From the NCBI RefSeq assembly GCF_020733635.1, contig NZ_JAJFZL010000001.1, positions 806,001-870,000 on the forward strand: DNA of 64,000 bases, written 5' to 3'. Position 1 is the stretch's first letter, and each line of letters begins with the position of its first letter. This document shows positions 26,758-35,758 of this stretch, one piece after another. The notes under the pieces were generated by a model. The model had not been told where the DNA came from. It did not search any database and saw only the letters and a program-made list of their open reading frames with translations. Position numbers and translations under genes: made by a program. The stretch is from Nocardia spumae. Lineage in GTDB: Bacteria; Actinomycetota; Actinomycetes; Mycobacteriales; Mycobacteriaceae.

Positions 26758-28005
26758 GTGAACATTCGAGGACTTACCGGCCGCCGTGCCGTTCTGGTCG
26801 GCGCCGGTCAGCTCGCGGTCGCGGCAGTAGTGGCCGGATGTTCCAGCGGCGGTGGCAGTGGTTCGGCCGCGCCGAAGGAATCCGGTCCGGTGGCGAAGGT
26901 GAATTTCGAGCCCGGCAGCGGCGCATCGGACATCAGCCCGGTCGCACCGGTGTCGGTATCGGTGACCTCGGGCCGCATCGACCAGGTGACGCTGACGAAT
27001 CCCGACGGTAAGCAGGTCACCGGCGAGTTGTCGCCCGACAGGAGCAGTTTCAAGGTCACCGAGCCGCTCGGTTACGGCGTCACCTACACCTGGTCGGGCA
27101 ATGCGGTCGGTACCGACGGCAAGCCGGTCCCGATCAGCGCGAAGTTCACTACCCTGGCCCCCAAGGCGACGGTGTCGGCCACCGTCAATATCGGCGACGG
27201 CCAAGAGGTCGGCATCGCGGCGCCGATCATTCTGCAGTTCAAGAAGCACATCGAGAACAAAGAGGCCGCCGAGAAGGCGTTCACCGTCACGACCACACCG
27301 GAAACCGAGGGCGGCTGGGCCTGGCTGCCCGATGACAACGGCGGCTCCCGTGCGCATTGGCGTCCGCGCAACTACTGGACCCCCGGCACCACGGTGGCCT
27401 TCACCGCCAAGCTGTACGGCCTGGAACTCGGCGACGGCGCCTACGGCAATTCCGATCTGTCCTCGCATTTCTCCATCGGTCGCAGTCAGATCGTCAAGGG
27501 ATACGCGCCCAGCCATCGCGTGCAGGTGATCCGCGACGGATCGACCCTGTTCGATTTCGCCTGCAGCTACGGTGAGGGCAACGAGGCGCGAAATGTCACC
27601 CGCTCGGGTATCCACGTGGTGACAGAGAAATACGAAGATTTCCTCATGTCGAATCCGCCGTTCTACACCAACGTCCGGGAACGCTGGGCCGTACGCATCT
27701 CCAACAACGGCGAATTCATTCACGCCAACCCGGAATCGGCCTCGGCACAGGGAAATACCAACGTCACCAACGGCTGCATCAACCTGAGCACCAGTGACGC
27801 CCAGACCTTCTTCCCGACCGCCATGTACGGCGACCCGGTCGAGGTCACCGGCACCTCGATCGCGCTGTCGGCCGCCGACGGCGATCTCTACGACTGGACC
27901 ATCGACTGGGATACCTGGAAGACCATGTCGGCCATCAAGGGCGAACCCGCCCCGGTGGTGTCCGCGGCACCGGTCACGCCCGGACCGGTCCGCGGCGGGA
28001 GCTAG
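26758..28005 (+). CDS. lprQ: Lipoprotein L,D-transpeptidase (LprQ-like)
   Basis: A 415-residue lipoprotein. G-R-R precedes a hydrophobic stretch and a lipobox A-V-V-A-G-C with C28 as the lipidated residue. Two Ig-like domains follow. The YkuD catalytic domain has catalytic C340 in N-G-C-I-N-L-S, with H in F-I-H-A-N-P upstream. These enzymes form 3-3 cross-links between meso-DAP stems in peptidoglycan. TAGATT (26745-26750) seven bases before GTG 26758 decides this start. It follows murB, as Rv0483 follows Rv0482. Confidence 0.93.
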   Translation: MNIRGLTGRRAVLVGAGQLAVAAVVAGCSSGGGSGSAAPKESGPVAKVNFEPGSGASDISPVAPVSVSVTSGRIDQVTLTNPDGKQVTGELSPDRSSFKVTEPLGYGVTYTWSGNAVGTDGKPVPISAKFTTLAPKATVSATVNIGDGQEVGIAAPIILQFKKHIENKEAAEKAFTVTTTPETEGGWAWLPDDNGGSRAHWRPRNYWTPGTTVAFTAKLYGLELGDGAYGNSDLSSHFSIGRSQIVKGYAPSHRVQVIRDGSTLFDFACSYGEGNEARNVTRSGIHVVTEKYEDFLMSNPPFYTNVRERWAVRISNNGEFIHANPESASAQGNTNVTNGCINLSTSDAQTFFPTAMYGDPVEVTGTSIALSAADGDLYDWTIDWDTWKTMSAIKGEPAPVVSAAPVTPGPVRGGS

Positions 28006-28014
28006 AACGAAATC

Positions 28015-28749
28015 TCAGCCGCGGCGAGCGAATCGGCCCGGGTCGGCCTGGTCGCGCGGTTTGACGATGATGGTGTCGAGGTTGACGTGCGGCGGGCGGC
28101 TCGCGACGAATCCGACGATCTCGGCGATATCGGTCGCCAGCAGCGGGTCGATGCCCTCGTACACCTTGGCCGCGCGGTCGGCGTCACCGTCGAAGCGGAC
28201 CAGGGAGAATTCGGTTTCGACCGCACCCGGGGCGATCTCGGTGAGGCGCACCGGTTTACCCAGCAATTCGCCGCGCAGTGTCCGGTGCAGGACCGCCTGC
28301 GCGTGCTTGGCGGAGGTGTACCCCGAGCCGTTGTCGTAGGCGTGGAAGGCGGCCACCGAGGTGATGGTGACGATGAGGCCGTCACCGGAGTCGATGAGCT
28401 TCGGGAGCAGTGCCTTGGTCAGGCGCAGGGTGCCGAGGACGTTGGTTTCCCACATCCAGCGCCAATCGTCGAGATCGGCCTCGGCGACGGTGGCCAGCCC
28501 CTTCGCGCCGCCGGCATTGTTGACCAGCACCTCGGCCCGCTCGACCGCATCGGTGAAACGGTGCACCGAATCCTCGTCGGTGACATCCAATTCGAGTGCG
28601 GTACCACCGATTTCGTCGGCCAGTCGCTGCAGCCGATCCAGCCGCCGCGCCCCCACGTACACGTGGTAGCCCTGTTTCGCCAGCTCCCGGGCGGTGGCTT
28701 CGCCAATGCCCGAGCTGGCTCCGGTGACGACTGCGTGACGAGGGCTCAT
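28015..28749 (-). CDS. Short-chain dehydrogenase/reductase (Rv0484c-like)
   Basis: A 244-residue SDR. The cofactor loop T-G-A-S-S-G-I-G starts at residue 10, the N-N-A-G motif is present, the catalytic serine lies in T-I-T-S-V-A, and Y-T-S-A-K is the active Y-x-x-x-K. The A-R-R-L-D-R-L after beta-2 favours NADP. Substrate unknown. The minus-strand TAGGCT (28757-28762) is seven bases before the ATG, so it too looks leaderless. Divergent from an alpha/beta hydrolase, 59 bases apart. Confidence 0.92.
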   Translation of the reverse strand: MSPRHAVVTGASSGIGEATARELAKQGYHVYVGARRLDRLQRLADEIGGTALELDVTDEDSVHRFTDAVERAEVLVNNAGGAKGLATVAEADLDDWRWMWETNVLGTLRLTKALLPKLIDSGDGLIVTITSVAAFHAYDNGSGYTSAKHAQAVLHRTLRGELLGKPVRLTEIAPGAVETEFSLVRFDGDADRAAKVYEGIDPLLATDIAEIVGFVASRPPHVNLDTIIVKPRDQADPGRFARRG

Positions 28750-28808
28750 GGATCCGAGCCTAGCGGTCACGTCTTCCGCGAAAGTTAACTGGCGTTAGCC
28801 TGGCCGGT

Positions 28809-29633
28809 ATGGCGATTCGGGAAGTGGTCAGCGCGGACGGTACGACGATCGTGTATCAGGTCTCCGGACCCGAACAGGCGCGTCCGCTGGTGTTGTTGCA
28901 CGGCTGGGCGGGCACGCTGCGCTGCTGGGGCGCGGCGGCGGAGAAGTTGGCGCGACGTTTCCGGGTGATCGCCGTGGACCTGCGCGGACACGGCTATTCG
29001 GATGCTCCGGACAGCGGTTACGACGATCCGGCGAACTGGGCCGCCGATGTGGCCGCGGTGCTGGCCGGTGAGGGCGTCACCACCGGCGCGGTGCTGCTGG
29101 GCTGGTCCTACGGCGGCATCGTGCTCAGCGACTATCTGACCGCCCACGGCACCGGCGCGCTCGCCGGCATCGTGTACTGCGGTTCGCAGGCCGGTGTCGG
29201 ACGAGGCGTCGAGGGCGCGCAGCCGGGTCCCGCGATGCAGCAGGCGATTCCCGATGTGTTCGAGGAGAGCGCCGGTCGCGCGATGCGCGGATTCGCCGCT
29301 TTCGGCAACGCCAACACCGGTCCGGGACGCGATAAGGGCGAGGATGCGCAGCGCCTGTTCGGCGGCAGCCTCGCGACCCCGCCCCGGGTCCGCAAGGCGC
29401 TGTTCTACCGCACGGTCGACAACATCGAGACCCTGAAGAACCTCGATATCCCGGTCTTCGTCATGCACGGCACCGCGGACCCGGTGGTACCCGTGGAGAA
29501 CGGCCGCTACATCGCCGAGCACACCCCCGACGCCCGTGCCTCGTATTGGGACGATGCCCAGCACGGCCTGTTCGTCGAGGACCCCGACCGTTTCGCCACG
29601 GAAGTGACGGAGTTCATCGAAACCTTGCGGTGA
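28809..29633 (+). CDS. Alpha/beta hydrolase (haloperoxidase/esterase type)
   Basis: A 274-residue hydrolase: oxyanion loop L-H-G-W-A-G-T, nucleophile S100 in G-W-S-Y-G-G, acid in the D-P-V-V-P-V region and histidine in A-Q-H-G-L-F. The closest class is the non-haem chloroperoxidase/esterase group; the real substrate is unknown. TAGCCT (28796-28801) lies seven bases before the ATG. It occupies the place where M. tuberculosis has the ROK regulator Rv0485 before mshA. Confidence 0.87.
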   Translation: MAIREVVSADGTTIVYQVSGPEQARPLVLLHGWAGTLRCWGAAAEKLARRFRVIAVDLRGHGYSDAPDSGYDDPANWAADVAAVLAGEGVTTGAVLLGWSYGGIVLSDYLTAHGTGALAGIVYCGSQAGVGRGVEGAQPGPAMQQAIPDVFEESAGRAMRGFAAFGNANTGPGRDKGEDAQRLFGGSLATPPRVRKALFYRTVDNIETLKNLDIPVFVMHGTADPVVPVENGRYIAEHTPDARASYWDDAQHGLFVEDPDRFATEVTEFIETLR

Positions 29634-29711
29634 CCGGCAACGCTGTGACGGCTCTCACTTAGGCCGCAAGCGCATGACGTCCTCGCGGCGCGGGCGTGCA
29701 CACTGGAGTGT

Positions 29712-31064
29712 GTGAGTTATCGGCCTGATCAACGTCCGCATCGGATCGCGGTGTTGTCGGTGCACACCTCTCCGCTCGCGCAGCCGGGTACCGGCGATGC
29801 GGGCGGGATGAACGTCTATGTGCTGCAGTCGGCGGTTCAGCTGGCGCGCCGGGGCGTGGAGGTGGAGATCTTCACCCGGGCCACGTCGTCGAATGACGAA
29901 CCGGTGGTCGAGGCCGCGCCCGGGGTGCTGGTCCGGCATGTGGTGGCCGGTCCGTTCGAGGGCTTGGACAAGCACGATCTGCCGACTCAGCTGTGCCCGT
30001 TCGCGGCGGAGGTGCTGCGGCAGGAAGCACGTCAGCTGCCCGGCTACTACGACCTGATCCATTCGCACTACTGGCTGTCGGGGCAGGTCGGCTGGCTGGC
30101 GCGGGATCGCTGGCGGGTGCCGCTGATCCATACCGCGCACACGCTGGCGGCGGTGAAGAACGCTTTCCTGGCGGAGGGCGATACGCCGGAGCCGCTGTCG
30201 CGGGTGGTGGGGGAGAAGCAGATCATCGCCGAATCGGATCGGCTGGTCGCCAATACCGCGGAGGAGGCCCGCCAGCTCGTGGAGCTGTACGGCGCGGAGT
30301 CGGAGCGGATCGATGTGGTGCCGCCGGGTGCGGATCTGTCCCGCTACCGGCCGGGCGATCGGGCGGCCGCCCGCGCCGAGTTCGGCATCGCCGACGATGA
30401 GCAGGTGGTGGCCTTCGTCGGTCGCATTCAGCCGTTGAAGGCGCCGGATGTGCTGGTGTTCGCGGCGGCGGAGGTGCTGCGCGCCGAGCCGAATCGCGCG
30501 CTGCGGATCCTGATCGTGGGCGGGCCGTCGGGCACGGGTCTGGACCGCCCCGACGCCTTGATCGAGCTGGCGGCGACGCTGGGCATCTCGGATCGGGTGA
30601 CCTTCCTGCCGCCGCAGCCGCCGCATCGTCTGGTGCAGGTGTATCGGGCCGCGGACGTGGTGGCGGTGCCGAGTTACAACGAGTCGTTCGGCCTGGTCGC
30701 GATCGAGGCCCAGGCCAGCGGTACGCCGGTGCTGGCCGCCGATGTCGGCGGGTTGAGTACCGCGGTGCGTGATGGTGTGTCGGGCACATTGGTATCCGGC
30801 CATCGGGCCGACGAGTGGGCGTCGGCACTGCGCGGATTGCTCGACGATCCGGCCGGCCTGCGGCGGATGGGCGCGGCCGCGGTGGACCATGCGGCGGGCT
30901 TCTCCTGGGAACACACCGCCGAGGGCCTGCTGGACTGTTACGCCGAGGCGTTGGCCGGGCATCGGGCCGTGCGTTCGCGGTTGCCGGGTACGTTGCTGAT
31001 GGACAGCAATCAGGCCAGGTCGCGGGCGCTGTGGCGGCGCCGGATGGGAGTGGTACGCCGGTGA
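29712..31064 (+). CDS. mshA: D-inositol-3-phosphate glycosyltransferase (mycothiol step 1)
   Basis: A 450-residue GT4 glycosyltransferase. It opens with [11 protein letters not shown] and G-G-M-N-V-Y-V, the MshA nucleotide/inositol-phosphate site. The C-terminal donor domain has [11 protein letters not shown] and the E-x7-E motif in E-S-F-G-L-V-A-I-E. It joins GlcNAc from UDP-GlcNAc to inositol-1-phosphate, the first step to mycothiol. Its stop overlaps the YbjN gene start (GTGA). Confidence 0.96.
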   Translation: MSYRPDQRPHRIAVLSVHTSPLAQPGTGDAGGMNVYVLQSAVQLARRGVEVEIFTRATSSNDEPVVEAAPGVLVRHVVAGPFEGLDKHDLPTQLCPFAAEVLRQEARQLPGYYDLIHSHYWLSGQVGWLARDRWRVPLIHTAHTLAAVKNAFLAEGDTPEPLSRVVGEKQIIAESDRLVANTAEEARQLVELYGAESERIDVVPPGADLSRYRPGDRAAARAEFGIADDEQVVAFVGRIQPLKAPDVLVFAAAEVLRAEPNRALRILIVGGPSGTGLDRPDALIELAATLGISDRVTFLPPQPPHRLVQVYRAADVVAVPSYNESFGLVAIEAQASGTPVLAADVGGLSTAVRDGVSGTLVSGHRADEWASALRGLLDDPAGLRRMGAAAVDHAAGFSWEHTAEGLLDCYAEALAGHRAVRSRLPGTLLMDSNQARSRALWRRRMGVVRR

Positions 31065-31564
31065 GTGACACCATCGAGCACACCGCACAGCTGATCGAGG
31101 ACACCGTCCGTGAGCGGGAGATCGAGTACACCCGCGAGGGCGTCGACACGTTCGTCGTGGTGTTGCCGGGCGAGCGCAAGCTGAAGACGACCATCATGTT
31201 GACGGTCGGCAAGCACGGTGTCCGGTTCGAATGCTTCGTCTGCCGCAAGCCCGACGAGAATTTCGAGGGCGTCTACAAGTACCTGCTGCGCCGCAATCGC
31301 CGGTTGTACGGCGTGGCCTACACCCTGGACCGGGTGGGCGACATCTATCTGGTGGGCCGCATCGCCACCCACGCCGTCACCGCGGACGAACTCGACCGCG
31401 TCTTCGGCCAGATCCTGGAGGCGGTCGACGGCGATTTCAATGTGCTGCTGGAGCTGGGTTTCGCGGAGTCCATTCGGCGCGAATGGAAATGGCGCGTGTC
31501 GCGCGGTGAGTCGTTGAAGAATCTGCGCGCCTTCGAACATCTGGTGGAGTCCGAGGAATCCTGA
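31061..31564 (+). CDS. YbjN-domain protein (Rv0487-like)
   Basis: A 167-residue protein with the YbjN fold, a type III secretion-chaperone-like alpha/beta domain. Recognisable parts are [22 protein letters not shown] and [12 protein letters not shown]. Translationally coupled to mshA by a four-base GTGA overlap, as in mycobacteria. Its role in mycothiol synthesis or elsewhere is unproven. Confidence 0.87.
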   Translation: MSDTIEHTAQLIEDTVREREIEYTREGVDTFVVVLPGERKLKTTIMLTVGKHGVRFECFVCRKPDENFEGVYKYLLRRNRRLYGVAYTLDRVGDIYLVGRIATHAVTADELDRVFGQILEAVDGDFNVLLELGFAESIRREWKWRVSRGESLKNLRAFEHLVESEES

Positions 31565-31630
31565 GGGCCGGCTCGGCGTGCCGAGGCGGTAGCGTTCCTC
31601 CCACCGAGTGCGCGGAGGAGGCGGTGGCGG

Positions 31631-32572
31631 TTGGCTGTGCTGGCTCTGGATATCGGAGCGACGAAATTCGCGGCAGCCGTTGCGGTGTCGGACGACCCGC
31701 TGACCCTGCGGCATATCCGGCGGGTCGAGGTGCCGCCGACCGGGGTGTGGGATGCCTGTCGGGAACTCCTGACGCGGGTGGTCCGTGCCGCCGGCGATGA
31801 CCGTGGTGCGGAAGTCGAGGTGACCGCGGTCGGAATCGCGGCTGCCGGCCCGGTGGATATCGATGCGGGTAGTACCGCACCACTCAACATCCCACAGTGG
31901 CGGGACGGGTTTCCCGTCGTCGCCGCGGTGCGCGAGTTGTTTCCGCGCGCCGAGATCCACTTCGCCGTCGACGGCGCGGCGCTCGCGATGGCCGAGTATC
32001 GGATCGGCGGTCTGCGGGGTGTGCGTGCCGGGCTGGCGATGACCGTGTCCTCCGGCATCGGTGGCGGCATCATCGGTGATGGGCGAGTATTGCTGGGCCG
32101 CACCGGAAATGCCGGTCATGTGGGCCATATCGTGGTGCCCGGTTGGGATGTGCCGTGCGCGTGTGGCGGTGTCGGCTGTGTGGAGGCGGTGGCGAGCGGG
32201 ATGTCCGCGGCGCGGTGGGCGCGCGCACAGGGATGGTCCGGTGGAACCGGAAGGGAGCTCGCGCGGTCGGCGCTCGCCGGTGACCGGATCGCCCTCGCCG
32301 CCCTGTCTCGCGCCGGAACGGCATTGGGTCAGGCCATTTCCTCCGCGGCCGCGACTTTGGATATCGATCGGGTGGTGGTCGGCGGGGGTTTCGCGGAATC
32401 CGGTGCGCCGCTGTGGGATCCGCTGCGGGCGGCGGTCGCGAAACATGCGCGCCTGCGTTTCCTCCGCGAGTTGCGGGTGCTGAAGTCGGAGATCACCGAC
32501 GGTGCGACTCTGGTGGGCGCGGCCGCACTGGCCACATCCGGGACCGCGGCGTCGCCGGGCGATGGACGGTGA
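31631..32572 (+). CDS. ROK-family sugar kinase-like protein
   Basis: A 313-residue ROK protein: ATP-binding D-I-G-A-T-K at the start, the zinc motif C-A-C-G-G-V-G-C-V-E in the middle, and the C-terminal V-G-G-G-F-A. The catalytic aspartate of ROK sugar kinases (D in the N-x-D region) lies near F-A-V-D-G-A. No helix-turn-helix is present, so it is a kinase-like protein rather than a repressor such as NagC. The start is TTG with GGAGGAGG nine bases upstream; GTG 31637 is the alternative. Sugar unknown. Confidence 0.88.
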   Translation: MAVLALDIGATKFAAAVAVSDDPLTLRHIRRVEVPPTGVWDACRELLTRVVRAAGDDRGAEVEVTAVGIAAAGPVDIDAGSTAPLNIPQWRDGFPVVAAVRELFPRAEIHFAVDGAALAMAEYRIGGLRGVRAGLAMTVSSGIGGGIIGDGRVLLGRTGNAGHVGHIVVPGWDVPCACGGVGCVEAVASGMSAARWARAQGWSGGTGRELARSALAGDRIALAALSRAGTALGQAISSAAATLDIDRVVVGGGFAESGAPLWDPLRAAVAKHARLRFLRELRVLKSEITDGATLVGAAALATSGTAASPGDGR

Positions 32573-32624
32573 CCGGCGGCCGGCTGTCCGGCGGCGGTGA
32601 CCGCGGCAGCGTGGCCGGATCCGC

Positions 32625-32855
32625 TCAGTTGCCGTCGACGCTGCGCACGTGGGCGACCAGTGCGTTGGCGTGACCGTGGCCGAGGCCGTGCTGACTCTTG
32701 AGCCACGCGACCAGTTCCATGTGCTTGGTCAGCCCGGATCCGCGAATGACGTCGAACCATTCCGCCACCGGTCGCCCGTACTTCTTCTCGATCGACGGGA
32801 AGTAGGACGCGGGTCCCTTCACCTGGTTCTCACCGTTGCTCTGCTGTGTGCTCAT
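32625..32855 (-). CDS. DUF4287 small protein
   Basis: A 76-residue soluble protein. The DUF4287 pattern is P-S-I-E-K-K-Y-G-R-P-V-A-E-W near residues 21-34, then L-V-A-W-L-K and G-L-G-H-G-H-A-N-A-L-V-A-H at the C-terminus. The fold resembles a helical domain often found next to DUF5655; function unknown. An upstream in-frame ATG at 32888 gives an unlikely basic extension. Its start faces the TetR gene 116 bases away. Confidence 0.82.
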   Translation of the reverse strand: MSTQQSNGENQVKGPASYFPSIEKKYGRPVAEWFDVIRGSGLTKHMELVAWLKSQHGLGHGHANALVAHVRSVDGN

Positions 32856-32960
32856 GATCGTTGGACGGTGTCGGCCGCCGGAACTCATCCGTACGGAAAT
32901 GTAACGCGCCTCACAGATGCGAGCGGTGGTCGACGTGGCGGACGCGAGGCGATCTGGTTA

Positions 32961-32982
32961 GGATACGAAACGTGTCGTATCC
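32961..32982 (+). promoter_or_regulatory. TetR operator overlapping -10 and start codon
   Basis: GGATACGA (32961-32968) and TCGTATCC (32975-32982) form a perfect 8-base inverted repeat with a 6-base spacer. The TAGGAT -10 (32959-32964) overlaps the left arm and the GTG start codon (32972) lies in the spacer. A repressor bound here would block both promoter and transcription start of the TetR-hydrolase operon. Confidence 0.75.
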
Positions 32983-33661
32983 AAACAGGCTCGATGACTC
33001 CGACCGGGTGACGCGTCGCGGAGGCCGTCCGCGCGACGACGCGCGCGAGCGCGAAATCCTCGACGTGGTGAACTCGCTGCTGGCCGAACGCGGATACAAC
33101 GACATCACTTTCGAGGAGGTCGCGCGCCGCGCCGGTGCGTCCAAGGCCACCCTCTATCGGCGATGGAAATCCAAGCGGGACATGGTCGTCGCCGCGCTGA
33201 AATCCGGTCCCGCGCGCGCGGCGGGGTCAGACGTCATCGACACCGGCAGCCTCCGTGGTGACCTGCTGGCGCTGTGCCGGCGACTGATCAGCACCTTGCG
33301 TTCGACCGACGGCCGGACCGCGTTGATACTGCTCCAATCGGGAATCGAGGATCCGGAACTCTGCGCGGAGATCGAGCGGTCCGTGGGTCCCACGGGAGCT
33401 CGTCTGCCGGTCGCGGTCCTGGACGCCGCGATCCGGCGCGGCGAGTTGTCGGCCGGCGTCGATCCCTTCCCCTTCGACGAGGTGGTCGGATCGGTGCTGC
33501 TGCTACGCCGCCTCAACGGGCTCGAGACCGGAGACGCCTACCTCGAGGCGCTGGTCGATTCGATCGTCATTCCCGCCCTGCGGGCCGCACCCGGCTCGAC
33601 AGCCTTGCCCGCGGGCATCTTCTCCGGATGTCCGTCGCCGCAATCGACAACCGATCTGTGA
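32972..33661 (+). CDS. TetR-family repressor of a hydrolase operon
   Basis: From GTG 32972 the protein has 229 residues, with a short arginine-rich tail (V-T-R-R-G-G-R-P-R). The helix-turn-helix follows: I-T-F-E-E-V-A-R-R-A-G-A-S-K and T-L-Y-R-R-W-K-S-K at about residues 40-65. The C-terminal part resembles TetR_C_11/AcrR-like domains. The start is fixed by a leaderless promoter whose operator surrounds it. Nine bases after its stop begins a dehalogenase-like hydrolase, so it probably represses its own two-gene operon until an organic substrate is present. Confidence 0.88.
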   Translation: MSYPNRLDDSDRVTRRGGRPRDDAREREILDVVNSLLAERGYNDITFEEVARRAGASKATLYRRWKSKRDMVVAALKSGPARAAGSDVIDTGSLRGDLLALCRRLISTLRSTDGRTALILLQSGIEDPELCAEIERSVGPTGARLPVAVLDAAIRRGELSAGVDPFPFDEVVGSVLLLRRLNGLETGDAYLEALVDSIVIPALRAAPGSTALPAGIFSGCPSPQSTTDL

Positions 33662-33670
33662 AGGAGAACA

Positions 33671-34561
33671 GTGAACTCACCGGCCATCGATGGATTTCGC
33701 TACAGCACGCTGCCAGGGGAGGGCGGTGTCGAACTGAATGTCGCTGTCGGCGGTGGCGGGCCGGCCGTCGTTCTGCTGCACGGCTTTCCGCAGACCCACT
33801 ACATGTGGCGCGATGTCGCTCGGGAGCTCGCCGACGGGCATACGGTCATCGCGATGGACCTGCGTGGATACGGTGCCAGCGGCAAGCCGCGGGAACAAGG
33901 GCCCGATACCTACTCCAAGCGGACCATGGCCGCCGACGTCGTGCGGGTGGCCGGTGCGCTCGGGCATGATCGGTTCGGGTTGGTGGGTCACGATCGCGGC
34001 GCCCTGGTGGGGGTCCGCGCGGCCCTCGATCACCCGGAGACGGTGCGGTATCTCGGCATCCTCGACGTGCTGCCCACGCTCGACACCTGGGAGGTACTGC
34101 ACGGTGTCGACGCGAAGGTCGCATGGCATCTGTACCTGATGGCGCAGCCGGCCGGCCTGCCGGAGAAGATGATCCGGGCGGTGGCGCCGGAGTTCTTCGC
34201 CTCGTTCCTCGACGCGTGGGACCCCACCGGGGCCACCTTCCCTTCGGAGGTCCGGCAGCACTACATCGACAGTTCGGTGCGAGCGGTGGACTCCATCGTC
34301 GCCGACTATCGCGCCACCGCGGGGGTCGATCTGGAGATGGATCGCGCGGATCGCGAGGCCGGAGCGACACTCGGGATGCCCGTCGGTGTGATCTCCCAGG
34401 ACTGGGGCGCGCAATTGGGATTCGACGCCTCCGCGCTCTGGCGGGCCTGGGCGTCCGACCTGACCTACGAGCCGATCGATGCCGGGCATTTCATGGCGGA
34501 GGAAAAGCCCGCCGAGATCACACGATTCGTCCGCGCCCTCGCCGCGCGTCGCCGGGACTGA
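33671..34561 (+). CDS. Epoxide hydrolase/haloacetate dehalogenase-like alpha/beta hydrolase
   Basis: A 296-residue hydrolase with oxyanion motif L-H-G-F-P-Q-T, nucleophile D108 in V-G-H-D-R-G-A (aspartate rather than serine), and a C-terminal histidine in A-G-H-F-M-A-E-E. An aspartate nucleophile with H-D-R-G is typical of fluoroacetate dehalogenases and epoxide hydrolases. The haloacetate class also has W and H cap residues, which I cannot confirm. AAGGAG lies before the GTG start. Co-transcribed with the TetR gene. Confidence 0.87.
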   Translation: MNSPAIDGFRYSTLPGEGGVELNVAVGGGGPAVVLLHGFPQTHYMWRDVARELADGHTVIAMDLRGYGASGKPREQGPDTYSKRTMAADVVRVAGALGHDRFGLVGHDRGALVGVRAALDHPETVRYLGILDVLPTLDTWEVLHGVDAKVAWHLYLMAQPAGLPEKMIRAVAPEFFASFLDAWDPTGATFPSEVRQHYIDSSVRAVDSIVADYRATAGVDLEMDRADREAGATLGMPVGVISQDWGAQLGFDASALWRAWASDLTYEPIDAGHFMAEEKPAEITRFVRALAARRRD

Positions 34562-34695
34562 GGTTCCCGCGGACACCCGCACCCGCGTGACGGTCGCATT
34601 GATCGTGCGAACCTCGCCGATTTTCGGGATTTTCCCGCATGCTGGTGGAGGTTTGCACGACAAGGCCTCAGCGCGACGTACCGAGGGGGATCGAG

Positions 34696-35313
34696 ATGTT
34701 CCGACGATCGCGGCCGCACGGGGCGGATGAGCTCAGATCCAGATTCACGGCGAACCGGGAGCGGGTCAGGTCCTGGACGGTCGACTGGGACTGCCCCGAG
34801 GTCGAATGGCCGGATTTCCCTGATATTCCGCGCCCCTGGTCGGTTGCGCCCGGCGACGAGGGGGACTGGCTACAGCGGCACGCGCCCTTCCTGGCCGAGT
34901 ACTCGTGGCTACTCGAAGCCAGGCCGATCGCCCAGGCCGTCACCAGTGTTCACGGCTATTGGTCGTTCGGCCCGCGGCACGAATTCCAAGCGCTGGACAT
35001 CGAGATCCGCTGCACGGTTCTCGATCCTGTCTACCTGGCCGAGAAGCTCGCCCTGGGAGCGCACGCCGCGAATCTCGACGGCTGGCGTGAGGACGATCTG
35101 GGCCCGCTGTACGAATGGCTGCTGGACGGAGCCGACACCCGCCCGCCGAGTCATATGGTGCGCGGCCACAAGCGCAGCGGCTTCATCCTGTTCGAATTCC
35201 GCAGAGCGCCCCGGGTTCTGGAGGGACCGGGGATCATCGCGAAGTTGACGATGCAGCCGACCGTCACCGCGCTCGACGGCTCACCGCTCAACAGTGAGGG
35301 TGAAACGATCTAG
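34696..35313 (+). CDS. Hypothetical protein, unrecognised family
   Basis: A 205-residue soluble protein that I do not recognise. It is rich in tryptophan and acidic residues (W-T-V-D-W-D-C-P-E-V-E-W near residue 28). It has a central G-Y-W-S-F-G-P-R-H-E-F-Q-A-L-D segment and ends with a beta-rich part (F-I-L-F-E-F-R). There is no signal peptide or membrane helix. ATG 34696 has a purine-rich GAGGGGGATCGAG upstream. Base composition resembles that of its neighbours. It converges on a tiny minus-strand ORF 19 bases beyond its stop. Confidence 0.6.
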   Translation: MFRRSRPHGADELRSRFTANRERVRSWTVDWDCPEVEWPDFPDIPRPWSVAPGDEGDWLQRHAPFLAEYSWLLEARPIAQAVTSVHGYWSFGPRHEFQALDIEIRCTVLDPVYLAEKLALGAHAANLDGWREDDLGPLYEWLLDGADTRPPSHMVRGHKRSGFILFEFRRAPRVLEGPGIIAKLTMQPTVTALDGSPLNSEGETI

Positions 35314-35332
35314 GGCTCCACGGGCGAGTTCG

Positions 35333-35428
35333 TCAGTCGACCACGCCCCAGTGCAGGACCCGCGAGGTGAACAACACCAGGCCCAACGGTGGCCCCGACT
35401 CCTCCGCGGACACCGATGTTTCACTCAT
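35333..35428 (-). CDS. Candidate 31-residue small protein
   Basis: A minus-strand ORF of 31 codons beginning M-S-E-T-S-V-S-A-E-E-S-G and ending V-L-H-W-G-V-V-D. GAGGGAG lies about seven bases before the ATG, and nearly all codon third positions are G or C, as in real genes here. It has an acidic head and a short hydrophobic middle (L-G-L-V-L-F). It is not a known family to me; a precursor-peptide or leader-peptide role is possible but unsupported by neighbours. Confidence 0.45.
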   Translation of the reverse strand: MSETSVSAEESGPPLGLVLFTSRVLHWGVVD

Positions 35429-35758
35429 TGCCGACTCCCTCATACGGCCGATCGCGATGCACTCCCACGATCAGCCGTCATCATGAGGTCCGCCGCCGCG
35501 GCGGGAAAGTAATGAAATCAGCGAGATTCGAGCCCGGACGTCCGCCGGACGAGCCTGCGATCATCGGCGGACCTCGTGCCCGGTCGCAGCCGCGGCGCGG
35601 CCGTCGGATCACCGGTGTCGATCGGACCCGGCTCGCGCCGAGAAATCGGGCCGGTGATCGGTTCGTGATCGATGCCCGGTACGGGTCGGCATCTATCCGT
35701 TTCGGACTCCGCCGAGGTGGCGGCGCTACCGGGAGCCCGCACCGATAGCATGACCCCC
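35429..35758. other. Gene-poor stretch before gpmA
   Basis: About 330 bases between the small ORF and gpmA. I see the gpmA -10 TAGCAT (35746-35751) at its right end and the upstream region of the small ORF at its left. No open frame in it looks coding on either strand, and no strong repeat or hairpin was found. Confidence 0.6.
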
